From contig JACWMK010000004.1 in assembly GCA_015661405.1 (NCBI GenBank), forward strand, positions 1 to 64,000: 64,000 nt of DNA. Reading direction: 5' to 3'. Source of the DNA: Methanobacterium sp. (GTDB lineage: Archaea; Methanobacteriota; Methanobacteria; Methanobacteriales; Methanobacteriaceae). Shown piece by piece: positions 54,916 through 64,000 of this stretch. The stretch's first letter is position 1; the number at the start of each line of letters is the position of its first letter. Position numbers and translations under genes: made by a program. Under the pieces are notes generated by a model. That model saw only the letters and a program-made list of their open reading frames with translations. It did not search any database and was not told where the DNA came from.

Positions 54916-56793
54916 TTAGTTGATCAACTTAATTAATTTATCTTTTAAAAGTTTATTAACTAATTTACCATCAGCTTTTCCTTTAAGAGACTTCATAACT
55001 ATCCCCATCAACGGTCCCATAGCTGTCATTCCCCTCTGTATAATAATTTCATTATTTGATGAGAGTACATCATCAATAATCATTTCTACTTCCTCATTTG
55101 ACAATTTTTCCAGCCCTTCATTTTTAACCGCTTCACGAACCGAATATCTATTTTTAGCAACACTTCTCAATACAGCAGTTATGGAGGCAGTTGGAATTTT
55201 ATTTCTATTAATATAAGAGAAAACTTCTTCTAAAACAATTAAATCTAAAATATCCACATTTAAGCCCTCTCTTTTAAGTTCTTTGATGGTGTATGCTAGA
55301 GTTGATGCGATTATTGTAGAATCTAAATTAAATACTGCTTCAAGTTTTTCAAAATCATCAACTTTATCATTTTTAACCAACTGTGTGGCTAAATCTTCGC
55401 TCAATCCATATTTAGCAATTATACGATTCTTTTTTTCGCTAGGAAGTTCTGGAAGATTGTTTTCTATTTTCTCAATATATTTACGGGATATGCAGATAGC
55501 TGGTATGTCTGTTTCAACGTACATCCTACTTGATGTAGGTAATGGTCGTAGATATTCAGAGTTTCCATCTTCCAACGCCTTTCGGGTCTCTTCAGGAATA
55601 TGTCTTAAGGCTGTTTTTGCTCTTCTTTGTACTTCTAATAGGGCATTTCTGGCTTTTTTATCCTCATCTGCCACCATAATAAAAGAATCACCCGGTAATG
55701 CCCCTATAATTTTAGTTACATCATCAACTTCTTCCTGTGTTATTCCGTATGAGGGCAGCTCATCAGTGTGGAAAATACCCGATACACCCATTTTTTTAGC
55801 ATATCCTGCAAGTTCTGTTCCGAATCTTCGGTTAGGCTGGATATATCTCCCAATTAAGCCATTAAATCCATTTAATTTAATAGCCAGGACACAACCACCC
55901 TTGGACAAAGCATAAGATACTATATTTGACTCAGTATCAATAAAAACTTCTTTTACATCAAATATTTCATTTTCTATACTTGCACCTCTTTTTAGGAGCT
56001 CATCTTTAATTTCAAGAAGATTTACTTGTCTTTTAACCTCATTTTCAACCATTTTAGGCATTAAATCCAGATCTTGAACTCCTTTAATCTCCACTCGAGC
56101 ACCTTCACTGATTGATATATTTAAATCCTGACGTATAGTTCCGAGTCCCCGCTTAACTTTAGTGCTGCGTAGTATCTGACCTATTTGATATGCCACTTCC
56201 TTAACTTGCTGAGGGTGATGAATACTAGGATCTGTTGTTATCTCCACTAATGGTATACCTAATCTATCTAATCTGAAAATAGTTTTTCCTTTCTCTTCAT
56301 GCATTCTTCTGGCTGCGTCTTCCTCTAAGCATAGATTATCTATAATTACTTTTCCATAGTCTGTTTCCAAATAACCATTAGTGGCTACTAATCCCGTCCT
56401 TTGAAATCCGCCAGTATTACTTCCATCTATAACCTGTTTTCTCATGATATGAAATTCATCCACAATCTGCATGTTCACTAACGAAGCAATTATCAAAGAT
56501 ATTTCGAGAGCTACTAGATTTAAGGGTTGGGGTGGTTCTTCATCAGCTTCAACTAGACAAGTATGTTGATTGTAGGATTCATATATAAATTTAAGTTCGC
56601 GTCGAGATTCTTCAAATGCTGCCCGGTCAATTTTACCCAGTTCGCTTTGAGTGGGTCTTAAATTCCTTAATATCTTAAGTTGTGGTTTTTTATCAGTTAA
56701 GTTACATTCACATGGACAGAATAGCTTTTCATCCGTGTTGAGTTGCTGGTGTATCTCTAATCCCATTTTAAGACCTAATTTCTCATAATCCAT
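54916..56793 (-). CDS. gatE: glutamyl-tRNA(Gln) amidotransferase subunit E
   Basis: The 625-residue protein binds misacylated Glu-tRNA(Gln) and phosphorylates the glutamate for amidation. It begins MDYEKLGLKMGLEIHQQLNT (GatB/E cradle fold), then EADEEPPQPLNLVALE, and HIMRKQVIDGSNTGGFQRT, a conserved catalytic segment. A middle AspRS-like insertion and a C-terminal helical and YqeY tail (from about 450, ending AMGPLMGIVMKSLKGKADG) follow. The archaeal GatDE system supplies Gln-tRNA where GlnRS is missing. gatD lies 26 bases upstream. Confidence 0.97.
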   Translation of the reverse strand: MDYEKLGLKMGLEIHQQLNTDEKLFCPCECNLTDKKPQLKILRNLRPTQSELGKIDRAAFEESRRELKFIYESYNQHTCLVEADEEPPQPLNLVALEISLIIASLVNMQIVDEFHIMRKQVIDGSNTGGFQRTGLVATNGYLETDYGKVIIDNLCLEEDAARRMHEEKGKTIFRLDRLGIPLVEITTDPSIHHPQQVKEVAYQIGQILRSTKVKRGLGTIRQDLNISISEGARVEIKGVQDLDLMPKMVENEVKRQVNLLEIKDELLKRGASIENEIFDVKEVFIDTESNIVSYALSKGGCVLAIKLNGFNGLIGRYIQPNRRFGTELAGYAKKMGVSGIFHTDELPSYGITQEEVDDVTKIIGALPGDSFIMVADEDKKARNALLEVQRRAKTALRHIPEETRKALEDGNSEYLRPLPTSSRMYVETDIPAICISRKYIEKIENNLPELPSEKKNRIIAKYGLSEDLATQLVKNDKVDDFEKLEAVFNLDSTIIASTLAYTIKELKREGLNVDILDLIVLEEVFSYINRNKIPTASITAVLRSVAKNRYSVREAVKNEGLEKLSNEEVEMIIDDVLSSNNEIIIQRGMTAMGPLMGIVMKSLKGKADGKLVNKLLKDKLIKLIN

Positions 56794-56819
56794 TAAAAAT
56801 CACCTATTTCATAAAAATT

Positions 56820-58133
56820 TTAAGTTAAAAAATATTTTTGGGATGTTTTAAATCGGATTTCACCCTTCAAATTAGTTTGCATTATATTTTTCACTTCATC
56901 CAAATCCTGTGTTTGACCCAAAGTCCATACTAGTTTAACATAAGCTGTCTCTGGTAACATATCTAAAGCTGAAAATACTCCGGAGTCTAAAAGTTTACGT
57001 CCCGTGCTGTAAACATTCATATTAACTCTTCCATATAAACATTGAGATGTCATTACTACTGGAATTTCATTATCATTTGCACGTTGAAGTGAAGGTATCA
57101 ATTCTTCCGGACAATGCCCTAATCCTGTGCCCTCCAACACTAAACCCTTGAATCCTTTATCCACATAATAATCTATGATATTACCAGATATGCCGGGATA
57201 ACTCTTTATTAATGCAACATCCTCTTCCAATGTATCATAAATTTCAATTTCATTTTTATTTCTTCTCGAATAATCTATGGTTTTATCTAAAATTTCCAAA
57301 TTACCATTTTCAATCTTAGCGAGAGGTTGAGTGTTCATACTACGGAAAGTATCTCGCCGAGAGGTGTGCATCTTCCTAACTTTAGTACCCCGATGCAAAT
57401 AAGTCTGATTGTCATTCATTGTGGAATGCATACACACCAAAACTTCAGCTATATCTGATTTTGCAGCCTTAACAGACGCCATTAAATTCAAAAATGCATC
57501 ACTGGAAGGTCGATCTGAACTCCTCTGTGCACCTGTTAAAATTATAGGAATAGGGGTATTTAGCATAAAACTCAATGCTGCTGAAGTGTAATGCATGGTG
57601 TCAGTTCCGTGCGCCACAATAACCCCCTCTGCACCATTATTGATCTCATCAACTATGCTACGGGCTGTTTTAATCCAGTATTCTGGTTTCATGTTTTCGC
57701 TTAAAATATTCAGTATCGCCTTTCCCTTAATGTTAGCCTGCTCCATTAGTTCCGGGTTTGCACGTAAAAGGTCATCTGCAGTGAAAGCAGGATGAACAGC
57801 ACCAGTTTTATAATCAATTATTGATGCAACAGTTCCTCCCGTAGATATTATAGATATATTCTTTTTATCAGGATCATTCTTTACATCAAGTGTAGGTAAC
57901 TCTATTTTAGGTTTTTCTCCCTTTTCCAAAAATTTTACCTTTGCATCAGTTACATCAACACCTATATTGTAACCATTATCTAATTTAAGCACTAAATGCT
58001 TATCATCAACTCCAGTGGCCCTGTTTAAAACCATACCTTTGTATTCTACATTGTTTTTAGTTATTAAAATAATATCACCAAATGATATGCCACATGAATC
58101 TAAAAATTCCTTACATATTCCTTTATAGCTCAT
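56820..58133 (-). CDS. gatD: glutamyl-tRNA(Gln) amidotransferase subunit D
   Basis: The 437-residue subunit is an L-asparaginase-type amidase that releases ammonia from glutamine or asparagine for GatE. An N-terminal small beta domain (1-65) is followed by the asparaginase fold, with catalytic Thr motifs ISTGGTVAS at 96-104 and AHGTDTMHYT at 174-183. A Lys-containing segment (LTGAQRSSDRPSSDAF) completes the active site. It starts with ATG at 58133 and precedes gatE by 26 bases. Confidence 0.97.
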   Translation of the reverse strand: MSYKGICKEFLDSCGISFGDIILITKNNVEYKGMVLNRATGVDDKHLVLKLDNGYNIGVDVTDAKVKFLEKGEKPKIELPTLDVKNDPDKKNISIISTGGTVASIIDYKTGAVHPAFTADDLLRANPELMEQANIKGKAILNILSENMKPEYWIKTARSIVDEINNGAEGVIVAHGTDTMHYTSAALSFMLNTPIPIILTGAQRSSDRPSSDAFLNLMASVKAAKSDIAEVLVCMHSTMNDNQTYLHRGTKVRKMHTSRRDTFRSMNTQPLAKIENGNLEILDKTIDYSRRNKNEIEIYDTLEEDVALIKSYPGISGNIIDYYVDKGFKGLVLEGTGLGHCPEELIPSLQRANDNEIPVVMTSQCLYGRVNMNVYSTGRKLLDSGVFSALDMLPETAYVKLVWTLGQTQDLDEVKNIMQTNLKGEIRFKTSQKYFLT

Positions 58134-58340
58134 TTTAATCCCTCTGGTTTTCCATTTAAAGCTTCAAAATAATATTTATGATAAATTTTGAATATATCAT
58201 ATTTACATCAATAATCTGAATATCAAATTACTTCATTACTATGAAATAAATCAAAGAATTTTAATTTTTTTCAGGTGAATTAAAACTAGAATATTTAGAA
58301 TCAAAAACCCGTAATAAGATTTGAATGAATATACATAAAT

Positions 58341-59120
58341 TTAATCGTCCCAAACTAAATCTAAACCTATTGGAGCGTGATCAGAACCCACAACATCTGA
58401 TAAAATGTATGAAGATTCTACATGTTCCATGAATTCACGGTTTACAAAAAAATAATCTAATCTCCAGCCCACATTCCTTTCCCTAGCTTTTGTACGATAA
58501 CTCCACCAACTATATTGATCTGGTTTCTTATTAAACTCTCTGAAGGTATCCACATATCCTTCACTTAAAAATTTGTCTATCCAATCTCTTTCTTCCGGTA
58601 AGAATCCTGATATTTTCTTGTTTTCTTTAGGTCTGGCGATGTCGATTTCTTTATGCGCGGTATTAACGTCCCCACATACAACTATGTCCCTACCTTCATC
58701 TTTAAGTTCATTTATGTATTCCAGGAACGCATCGTAGAAATCCATCTTATACTGTAGCCTTTCAGGGGATCTTTTACCGTTGGGAAAGTAAATGTTGAAT
58801 AAAACGAAATCTATATAATCTGCAATTAATATTCGTCCTTCTCGGTCGAATTCATCAATTCCAAAACCGGTTTTTACCGTTTTTGGCTTTATATTCGTGT
58901 AAATAGCTACTCCACTGTAACCTTTCTTATCTGCCTCTGAAAAATAGGTTTGATAACCTTCGACGTTCCTTATATCCGGTGGGAATTGTTTTCGATCTGC
59001 TTTTGTTTCTTGAATGCATAAAATATCTGGTTTTTCTGTTATAAACCATTTTTTAAAACCTTTCCTATGAACAGCTCTTACACCATTTACATTCCAACAC
59101 CAAATCCTTATTTTCCTCAT
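58341..59120 (-). CDS. xth: exonuclease III (AP endonuclease)
   Basis: The 259-residue protein is a Mg-dependent AP endonuclease/3'-exonuclease of the ExoIII family. Motifs in order: IWCWNVNGVRA near 6-16, ILCIQETKA (Glu38) near 33-41, YSGVAIYT, the GDVNTAHKEIDIARP catalytic Asp-Asn segment, RLDYFFVN and GSDHAPIGLD at 245-254. Length and order match archaeal and bacterial ExoIII. Base-excision role together with the nfo product upstream. Confidence 0.96.
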   Translation of the reverse strand: MRKIRIWCWNVNGVRAVHRKGFKKWFITEKPDILCIQETKADRKQFPPDIRNVEGYQTYFSEADKKGYSGVAIYTNIKPKTVKTGFGIDEFDREGRILIADYIDFVLFNIYFPNGKRSPERLQYKMDFYDAFLEYINELKDEGRDIVVCGDVNTAHKEIDIARPKENKKISGFLPEERDWIDKFLSEGYVDTFREFNKKPDQYSWWSYRTKARERNVGWRLDYFFVNREFMEHVESSYILSDVVGSDHAPIGLDLVWDD

Positions 59121-59695
59121 TTATATCATTCCCAAATTCTAATAAATAAAAGTTATATAGTTAAATTTTTTTTTGTTGAAGAATCTTAAATAATCTATTT
59201 AAAAATTTTAAAGAATATTAAAAAAGATTTTCAATTATTTTATTTTTTATTTAATATAGAATTTTATTTCTTCAAATTATTTTATACAATTTACTAATTT
59301 CTGAAAACTATTCAATACTACTCTATTTTATTATTAATATTCTAAAATATATAGTTACAGTGATAATAAGTCCAATATACTTCTCTAAGCTCCAGACTAG
59401 ACATAAAAAAAATAAAAAAAGAATTGTAGAAATATAGAGTATAAGATCTAGAATATAAAATTGGTGATATTAAATTCATTTAGAAAAAATAATTTTTGAG
59501 GTATAGAATTGTACTATTCATCTAAAACCAATCATTTAATCTGAAAAATGAGTAAAAGGAATATAAATCAATCTATTTAAATCTAATATTACAAATTAAG
59601 AATTTAATCAATAAATTAATATAATAAACATTTTTTGTATAAAAATTTTTTATATTTCAAATTCTACTTGTTTGGGTCTATCTAAATATACTTTT
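59121..59695. other. AT-rich spacer, with possible lost 3' end of the ATP-cone gene
   Basis: About 575 bases without a supported gene. The last 45 bases next to the ATP-cone gene (59650-59695 on minus) are open in a neighbouring frame and read KKVYLDRPKQVEFEI before TAA, which looks like protein. The rest is extremely AT-rich and I see no ORF or RNA in it. Confidence 0.4.
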
Positions 59696-59995
59696 TTATA
59701 ATTTATATTTCTTTTCAAATTTTCTCCAAGATTCAAATATAGACGATTCAAATCTTTCCAACTTATTTAATATTACCTTACGAATAGTAGCAGTATCTAT
59801 TTCATTTTCACCTTCTAATTCTTTCTCTAAATCATCAGTAATTATATCCACTAAAGTTAAATCCTCATTACCCTCTAAAGTGTAACCCGCATCTATGGCT
59901 GCCTTCAACATAGCTCTTTTAAACTTCTCCGGATCAAAAGTTTCTACACTACCATCCTTCTTTTTAACTTTTATAGCTTCCTTCAAGCAAATCAC
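59696..59995 (-). CDS. stand-alone ATP-cone domain protein
   Basis: The 99-residue protein consists of one ATP-cone: KVKKKDGSVETFDPEKFKRA near 9-28, KAAIDAGY, and DTATIRKVILNKLERF near 71-86, the pattern that binds ATP/dATP in ribonucleotide reductases and NrdR. No catalytic partner is fused, so it may be a nucleotide sensor. Starts with GTG 59995, with GGTGAT 8 bases upstream. The 3' end may be frameshifted, since a neighbouring frame continues with coding-like sequence. It lies 50 bases downstream of vorA on the same strand. Confidence 0.85.
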   Translation of the reverse strand: MICLKEAIKVKKKDGSVETFDPEKFKRAMLKAAIDAGYTLEGNEDLTLVDIITDDLEKELEGENEIDTATIRKVILNKLERFESSIFESWRKFEKKYKL

Positions 59996-60045
59996 CCATT
60001 TTCATCACCAATAATTTTCTTTAAAAAATTTCTTTAACTATTTTT

Positions 60046-61497
60046 TTAATTTAAATTTTCCCTAGCCCATTCTGAACCGGCATTTAATATTTCCAGGTTA
60101 ATCCGAACCAATTTAGGATTTTTATTGAAAGTATGTTTAATAGCATCTTCGAAAACTTCTTGAGAAAGTCCTATAGACTTTATTTGTACCATAACACCCA
60201 ACATCACAGTATTAGCTGCTTTAACAACTCCAAATTTCTTCGCAATTTTAACAGCAGGTACCTGTATCACTTTCACACTTTCAGGAGCGTTGAATCCTCT
60301 TAATTCACTATCATAAAGGATAATTCCTCCTTTTTTAACTCGATTAGCGAATTTCTCTAAGGATGGCTCATTCAAAGCGACTAATAAATCTGATTTATAA
60401 GCTGTGGGTAAACTTATAGTTTCCCCGGATATAACCACCGTACAATCAGATGTTCCTCCACGTTGCTCAGGACCATATGCAGGATAAAAAGAAACATATC
60501 TTCGGGACTTATAAGCAGCCTGGGCCAAAGTAAGACCCATACTCATAACACCCTGCCCGCCAAAACCTGATATCTTAACCACCTGTGGTATAAAATCTGG
60601 GTCATCTATAGCTTCGATATTTCTCTCTCCAGATACTTCAAATATTTCATCAAGCGATTTCTTAGAAAAATCACTTGTACCTCGACAAAGTTTTTCCACT
60701 TCATTACTCCTATCTCTCAATTCTCCTAATGGAAATTCCTTGATCATCTCATCATTTAAGAATTTCTGCGCCCCTAGAGCATCCTGTTTAAGATTTGTGG
60801 GGCAAGGTGACAGAACCTCAACAAACGCATATCCTTTACCTTCCTTCTGAATTTGCAAAGCCTTAATAACAGCTTTTTTAGCTTTTCTGATATGAGAAGG
60901 ATCAGAAAGTGAAACTCTTTCAATATAAACTGGAGCATCAAGATTATTTAATAATTCACTCATGTGCAAGGGATATCCTGCAAATCGTGGATCTCTACCT
61001 GTGGGACAAGTCACGGTTACTTCTCCTAACAATGTGGTAGGGGCCATTTGCCCCCCGGTCATTCCGTATACAGTGTTATTAATAAAAAACACTGCCAGCT
61101 TTTCACCCCTATTAGCCGCCTGGATAGTTTCATTAAGACCTATTGATGCTAAATCACCATCCCCCTGGTACAATATAACCACTGCATCTTCCTCAGCACG
61201 GGATAATCCAGTTCCAACAGCTGGTGCCCTCCCATGAGCTACTTGAACATGGCCACAGTCAAAATAATAATATGCAAACACTGCACATCCTACTGGACTA
61301 GTCATAACAGTGCGTTCCTGAATATCCAGTTCAGTTATAGCTTCTGCTATAAGTTTATGTAATATTCCATGCCCACATCCAGGACAGTAATGAGTAGCGG
61401 TAGGTGCACTACCACCTTTCCGAGTGAACTCGTTGAGCATGGATGGTGGTTTTCCTATTATCTTATCTTCAAATTCATTATAATAGACGTTATTCAT
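60046..61497 (-). CDS. vorA: 2-ketoisovalerate:ferredoxin oxidoreductase, fused beta-gamma subunit
   Basis: The 483-residue protein fuses the beta subunit (about 1-290) to the gamma subunit (about 300-483). The beta part binds TPP and an iron-sulfur cluster: HYCPGCGHGILHKL near 36-49, GDGDLASIG near 112-120 and NNTVYGMTGGQ at 140-150. The gamma part starts KISGFGGQGVMSMG and has YGPEQRGGTSDC. Such a fusion is known for VOR of Methanothermobacter. It makes branched-chain acyl-CoA from 2-oxoacids or the reverse. The gene overlaps the vorB stop by 4 bases. Confidence 0.96.
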   Translation of the reverse strand: MNNVYYNEFEDKIIGKPPSMLNEFTRKGGSAPTATHYCPGCGHGILHKLIAEAITELDIQERTVMTSPVGCAVFAYYYFDCGHVQVAHGRAPAVGTGLSRAEEDAVVILYQGDGDLASIGLNETIQAANRGEKLAVFFINNTVYGMTGGQMAPTTLLGEVTVTCPTGRDPRFAGYPLHMSELLNNLDAPVYIERVSLSDPSHIRKAKKAVIKALQIQKEGKGYAFVEVLSPCPTNLKQDALGAQKFLNDEMIKEFPLGELRDRSNEVEKLCRGTSDFSKKSLDEIFEVSGERNIEAIDDPDFIPQVVKISGFGGQGVMSMGLTLAQAAYKSRRYVSFYPAYGPEQRGGTSDCTVVISGETISLPTAYKSDLLVALNEPSLEKFANRVKKGGIILYDSELRGFNAPESVKVIQVPAVKIAKKFGVVKAANTVMLGVMVQIKSIGLSQEVFEDAIKHTFNKNPKLVRINLEILNAGSEWARENLN

Positions 61498-62588
61498 GGA
61501 AGATTCCCTCCATTATTGTTTACACTTACTTCCCGAATCTTATTCATAATACTATCCACATCCATGAGGGTACCCCCCATACGATTCACCAGTTCAACAT
61601 TACGTTTACAGTTTATTGCAAGTATAATATCCTCAATCATTTGTCCATTACTCATTTCTACAGATATGAAACTACATTCTAGTTTTTCTGCTATTCTTTT
61701 GAGATTGTCAGATGGAAATGGAAATAATGTTTTCAGCCGGAAAAGCCCAGTTTTAATACCCTCATCTCTTGCAAGATCTACTGCGGATCGAGCTATTCTA
61801 CTACTTATCCCATAGGCTACTAGGATTATCTCTGCATCCTCGACCAAATATTCTTCAAAATCAACTTCATTCTTCTTTATATCATCATATTTCTTCTGGA
61901 GTTTATAATTGAAATTTTCTAATTGCTCAAAGTTAAGGAATATTGATGTAACTAGATTGTTTTTTGTCTCTAATGTTCCACATACGGCCCAAGTTACATC
62001 TATTTTGGGCTGTACTGATTCTATTGGAAATTTGAGGGGTTCAACCATTTGACCCAACACACCATCAGCCAATATAACTACCGGGTTACGATATTTTTCT
62101 GCTAATTCAAATGCTTTAATGGTGAAATCGCACATTTCCTGTACTGAATTAGGTGCTAAGACGATGTTACGGTAGTTACCATGTCCTCCTCCTTTCACCA
62201 TTTGTGTGTAGTCTGATTGTTCTGGTCCAATGTTGCCTAATCCGGGTCCAGCCCGCATAATATCTACCACGACACAGGGGAGTTCTGCACCGGCTAAAAA
62301 TGATATTCCTTCTTGTTTAAGACTTATCCCTGGCCCAGATGATGCTGTCATTACTCTGTGACCTGCGGCAGATGCACCGTATACCATGTTTATTGCAGCT
62401 TCCTCTGATTCGGCCTGTACAAATTTTCTACCCACAATAGGGAAGTATTTTGAGGCTTCGTGGAGTATTTCAGTAGCAGGAGTAATCGGATACCCAAAGT
62501 AACAGTCACAGCCAGCATACATGGCACCTATTATAATTGCTGTGTTTCCTTTAATCAATTGAGTTGCCATATCAAATTTTTCCTCCAA
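61494..62588 (-). CDS. vorB: 2-ketoisovalerate:ferredoxin oxidoreductase alpha subunit
   Basis: The 364-residue alpha subunit has LIKGNTAIIIGAMYAGCDCY followed by the FGYPITPATEI motif near 30-40, TASSGPGISLKQE near 80-92 and DIMRAGPGLGNIGPEQSDY, the partner residues for TPP bound by VorA. A C-terminal transketolase-like domain ends SNGQMIEDIILAI. It overlaps vorA by 4 bases (ATGA) and begins 46 bases after vorC. The start is ATG 62588 with GGAGGAAAAATTTG upstream. Confidence 0.96.
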   Translation of the reverse strand: MEEKFDMATQLIKGNTAIIIGAMYAGCDCYFGYPITPATEILHEASKYFPIVGRKFVQAESEEAAINMVYGASAAGHRVMTASSGPGISLKQEGISFLAGAELPCVVVDIMRAGPGLGNIGPEQSDYTQMVKGGGHGNYRNIVLAPNSVQEMCDFTIKAFELAEKYRNPVVILADGVLGQMVEPLKFPIESVQPKIDVTWAVCGTLETKNNLVTSIFLNFEQLENFNYKLQKKYDDIKKNEVDFEEYLVEDAEIILVAYGISSRIARSAVDLARDEGIKTGLFRLKTLFPFPSDNLKRIAEKLECSFISVEMSNGQMIEDIILAINCKRNVELVNRMGGTLMDVDSIMNKIREVSVNNNGGNLP

Positions 62589-62634
62589 TTAATATTCATA
62601 ATAATAAAATTTCAGAATTTCATTCTTTAACCAA

Positions 62635-62904
62635 TTATTTTCTACCTTGTTTTCTTTTTCTAGGTATATGAACTTCAATGGCTAATGGTTCGGGACAAGT
62701 ATAATAACAGTCCCCGCACCCTATACATCCTTCTCCATCATAGACAGCATAGTGGTATCCTCGCGGATTTATATCATTACCTATCTTTAGAACACTTTTT
62801 TTACAGGTTAACACACATCTTTCACAAGCTTTACATTCTAAAGTGTTAATTAATGGATAAGGATTTTTCCTTTTCATGTTTTCAGACATAATATTCATCT
62901 TCAT
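62635..62904 (-). CDS. vorC: 2-ketoisovalerate:ferredoxin oxidoreductase delta subunit (ferredoxin)
   Basis: The 89-residue protein has two [4Fe-4S] motifs, CKACERCVLTCK near 24-35 and CIGCGDCYYTCP near 56-67, with a basic C-terminus RKRKQGRK. It is the electron-transfer subunit of VOR and starts the vorCBA operon. ATG 62904 is taken as start; two in-frame ATG codons follow within ten codons, so the exact start is uncertain. Confidence 0.94.
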   Translation of the reverse strand: MKMNIMSENMKRKNPYPLINTLECKACERCVLTCKKSVLKIGNDINPRGYHYAVYDGEGCIGCGDCYYTCPEPLAIEVHIPRKRKQGRK

Positions 62905-63030
62905 TTTTTGAGAATTAAATTTATTTATAGAAGAAAAAATTCAAATTTTTTTTTAAAAAAATTAAATTTTATAAAATTAATTTTCAAATTTAAAAATAAA
63001 AAAATTATTAATAGAAAAAAATAAGAGAAT

Positions 63031-64000
63031 TTAAACTTGTTTTTCCTGATCTTTAGTTCTAATTTCTATTCTCCTTATTTTACCACTTATTGTTTTAGGA
63101 AGTTCATCAACGAATTCAATAATTCTTGGATATTTATAAGGGGCAGTTACCTGTTTAACATGGTTTTGAATCTCTAATTTCAATTCTTCTGATGGTTCAT
63201 AGCCTTTCGCGAGCACTATTGTAGCTTTTACTACTTGCCCACGTATGGGATGTGGAGTGCCAGTTATAGCACATTCTAGAACTGCAGGGTGAGATATAAC
63301 TGCACTTTCCACCTCAAATGGACCTATCCTATAACCAGAACTTTTAATAATATCATCATTTCTCCCCACAAACCATAAGTAACCATCTTCATCCATCCAT
63401 GCAGTATCTCCAGTGTGGAAGTAACCTTGATACCATACTTCATCTGTTTTTCTCTGATCACCGTAATATCCACTGAAAAGACCCGGAGGTTTACCATTTA
63501 TGGTTTTTATAACGATTTCTCCTTCCTCACCCACATCACATATCCCACCATCTTTATCCATTAATTCTATAAAATATCCTGGTGAAGGTTTACCCATGGA
63601 TCCAGGTCTGGGTTTCATCCAAGGGAAATTAGCAACAGATACAACACTTTCTGTTTGACCAAATCCTTCCATCAACTTTAAACCAGTGAATTCATAAAAT
63701 TTATTATATACTTCCGGGTTTAAAGGTTCTCCTGCGGTTACAGCATATTTAAGAGTTGAAAAGTCGTATTGTGAAAGATCCTCTTTTATCAAAAATCTAT
63801 AAATTGTTGGTGGAGCGCAGAATGTTGTAACACCATATTTAGATGCTTTCTCAAGCATACGGACTGCATCAAATCGCTCATAATCATAAACAAACACACT
63901 ACTTCCTGCAATCCACTGCCCATAAATTTGACCCCACATAGCTTTAGCCCATCCAGTGTCAGCAACAGTATAATGTAATCCATCTTCCATCACATTCTGC
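63031..64000 (-). CDS. acyl-CoA synthetase (AMP-forming), 3' part; continues beyond the window
   Basis: At least 322 codons are visible and the frame is open to the window edge (codons for Q-N upstream of V-M), so the N-terminal half is missing, not broken. Motifs of adenylate-forming ligases are seen: TAGEPLN, EGFGQTE, YFHTGDTAWMDEDGYLWFVGRNDD and the C-terminal catalytic lysine in KTISGKIRR. The sequence is closest in style to medium-chain/branched acyl-CoA synthetases (ACSM, including the Methanosarcina enzyme). Its place 126 bases upstream of vorC suggests it activates branched-chain acids for VOR. Confidence 0.9.
   Translation of the reverse strand, partial: QNVMEDGLHYTVADTGWAKAMWGQIYGQWIAGSSVFVYDYERFDAVRMLEKASKYGVTTFCAPPTIYRFLIKEDLSQYDFSTLKYAVTAGEPLNPEVYNKFYEFTGLKLMEGFGQTESVVSVANFPWMKPRPGSMGKPSPGYFIELMDKDGGICDVGEEGEIVIKTINGKPPGLFSGYYGDQRKTDEVWYQGYFHTGDTAWMDEDGYLWFVGRNDDIIKSSGYRIGPFEVESAVISHPAVLECAITGTPHPIRGQVVKATIVLAKGYEPSEELKLEIQNHVKQVTAPYKYPRIIEFVDELPKTISGKIRRIEIRTKDQEKQV

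Noticed and set aside
55283..55915. 210-codon plus-strand ORF
   Set aside because: It is the antisense shadow of gatE. Its Ser/Ile-rich composition follows from the codons of the real gene and there is no ribosome site.

Overview
The window comes from a low-GC euryarchaeal methanogen, most likely of the order Methanobacteriales (a Methanobacterium- or Methanobrevibacter-like organism). The evidence is RNA polymerase with both large subunits split (A'/A'' and B'/B''), the archaeal GatDE tRNA amidotransferase, coenzyme F420 genes (cofE, cofD, GTP cyclohydrolase III), the methyl-coenzyme M reductase component A2 gene (atwA) with a methanogenesis marker gene, 2-oxoglutarate and 2-ketoisovalerate ferredoxin oxidoreductases, archaetidylserine lipid genes, and an MreB-like actin of the kind found in pseudomurein-walled methanogens. 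Genus is inference; no 16S gene is present.

Layout. Bases 1-840 hold five very small, tightly packed or overlapping plus-strand ORFs that look like the edge of a provirus or plasmid-derived segment. Bases 1082-9070 are a gene graveyard: remnants of a membrane glycosyltransferase, TrkA, an N6-adenine DNA methylase C-terminus, an unidentified membrane protein, a metallophosphoesterase and a nitroreductase surround one intact gene, a P3A-type H+-ATPase. A tRNA-Ser gene and a small zinc-ribbon gene with a striking operator-like palindrome follow.

Bases 9968-24578 are a core information-processing block, all on the minus strand. In transcription order it runs: five tRNAs (Thr, Pro, Tyr, Asp, Lys), rpoH, rpoB2, rpoB1, rpoA1, rpoA2, rpl30e-like, nusA, rps12, rps7, fusA (EF-2), tuf (EF-1alpha), rps10 and tRNA-Ser(UGA). 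The glycolytic/gluconeogenic genes pgk and tpiA lie next, then about 1.9 kb without convincing genes. That gap contains a perfect 21-bp inverted repeat about 1.46 kb apart and an isolated GC-rich hairpin.

Bases 28683-40299 hold taw1 (wyosine tRNA modification), a secreted DUF1002 protein, the korDABC-sucC operon (2-oxoglutarate synthase plus succinyl-CoA synthetase beta), mptD (pterin biosynthesis), and an envelope region: sortase, its probable substrate, a large single-pass membrane protein, archaetidylserine synthase and decarboxylase. Bases 40656-51409 run on the plus strand: an uncharacterised gene coupled to an MreB-like gene, rnhB, purO, the F420 group (cofE, cofD, gch3), a TIM-barrel gene with a problematic start, and a compact run atwA-mmp9-precorrin-2 dehydrogenase-hemA. 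That run joins methyl-CoM reductase activation with the tetrapyrrole pathway that leads to its cofactor F430.

Bases 51582-64000 are minus strand: an AAA ATPase, endonuclease IV, thioredoxin reductase, gatE, gatD, exonuclease III, a stand-alone ATP-cone protein, vorC-vorB-vorA, and the 3' part of an acyl-CoA synthetase that runs off the window. Starts were moved from the longest ORF to better-supported codons for several genes (zinc ribbon, fusA, rpoA2, sucC, korA, DUF1002, the 473-aa membrane protein, atwA); the reasons are in each entry.
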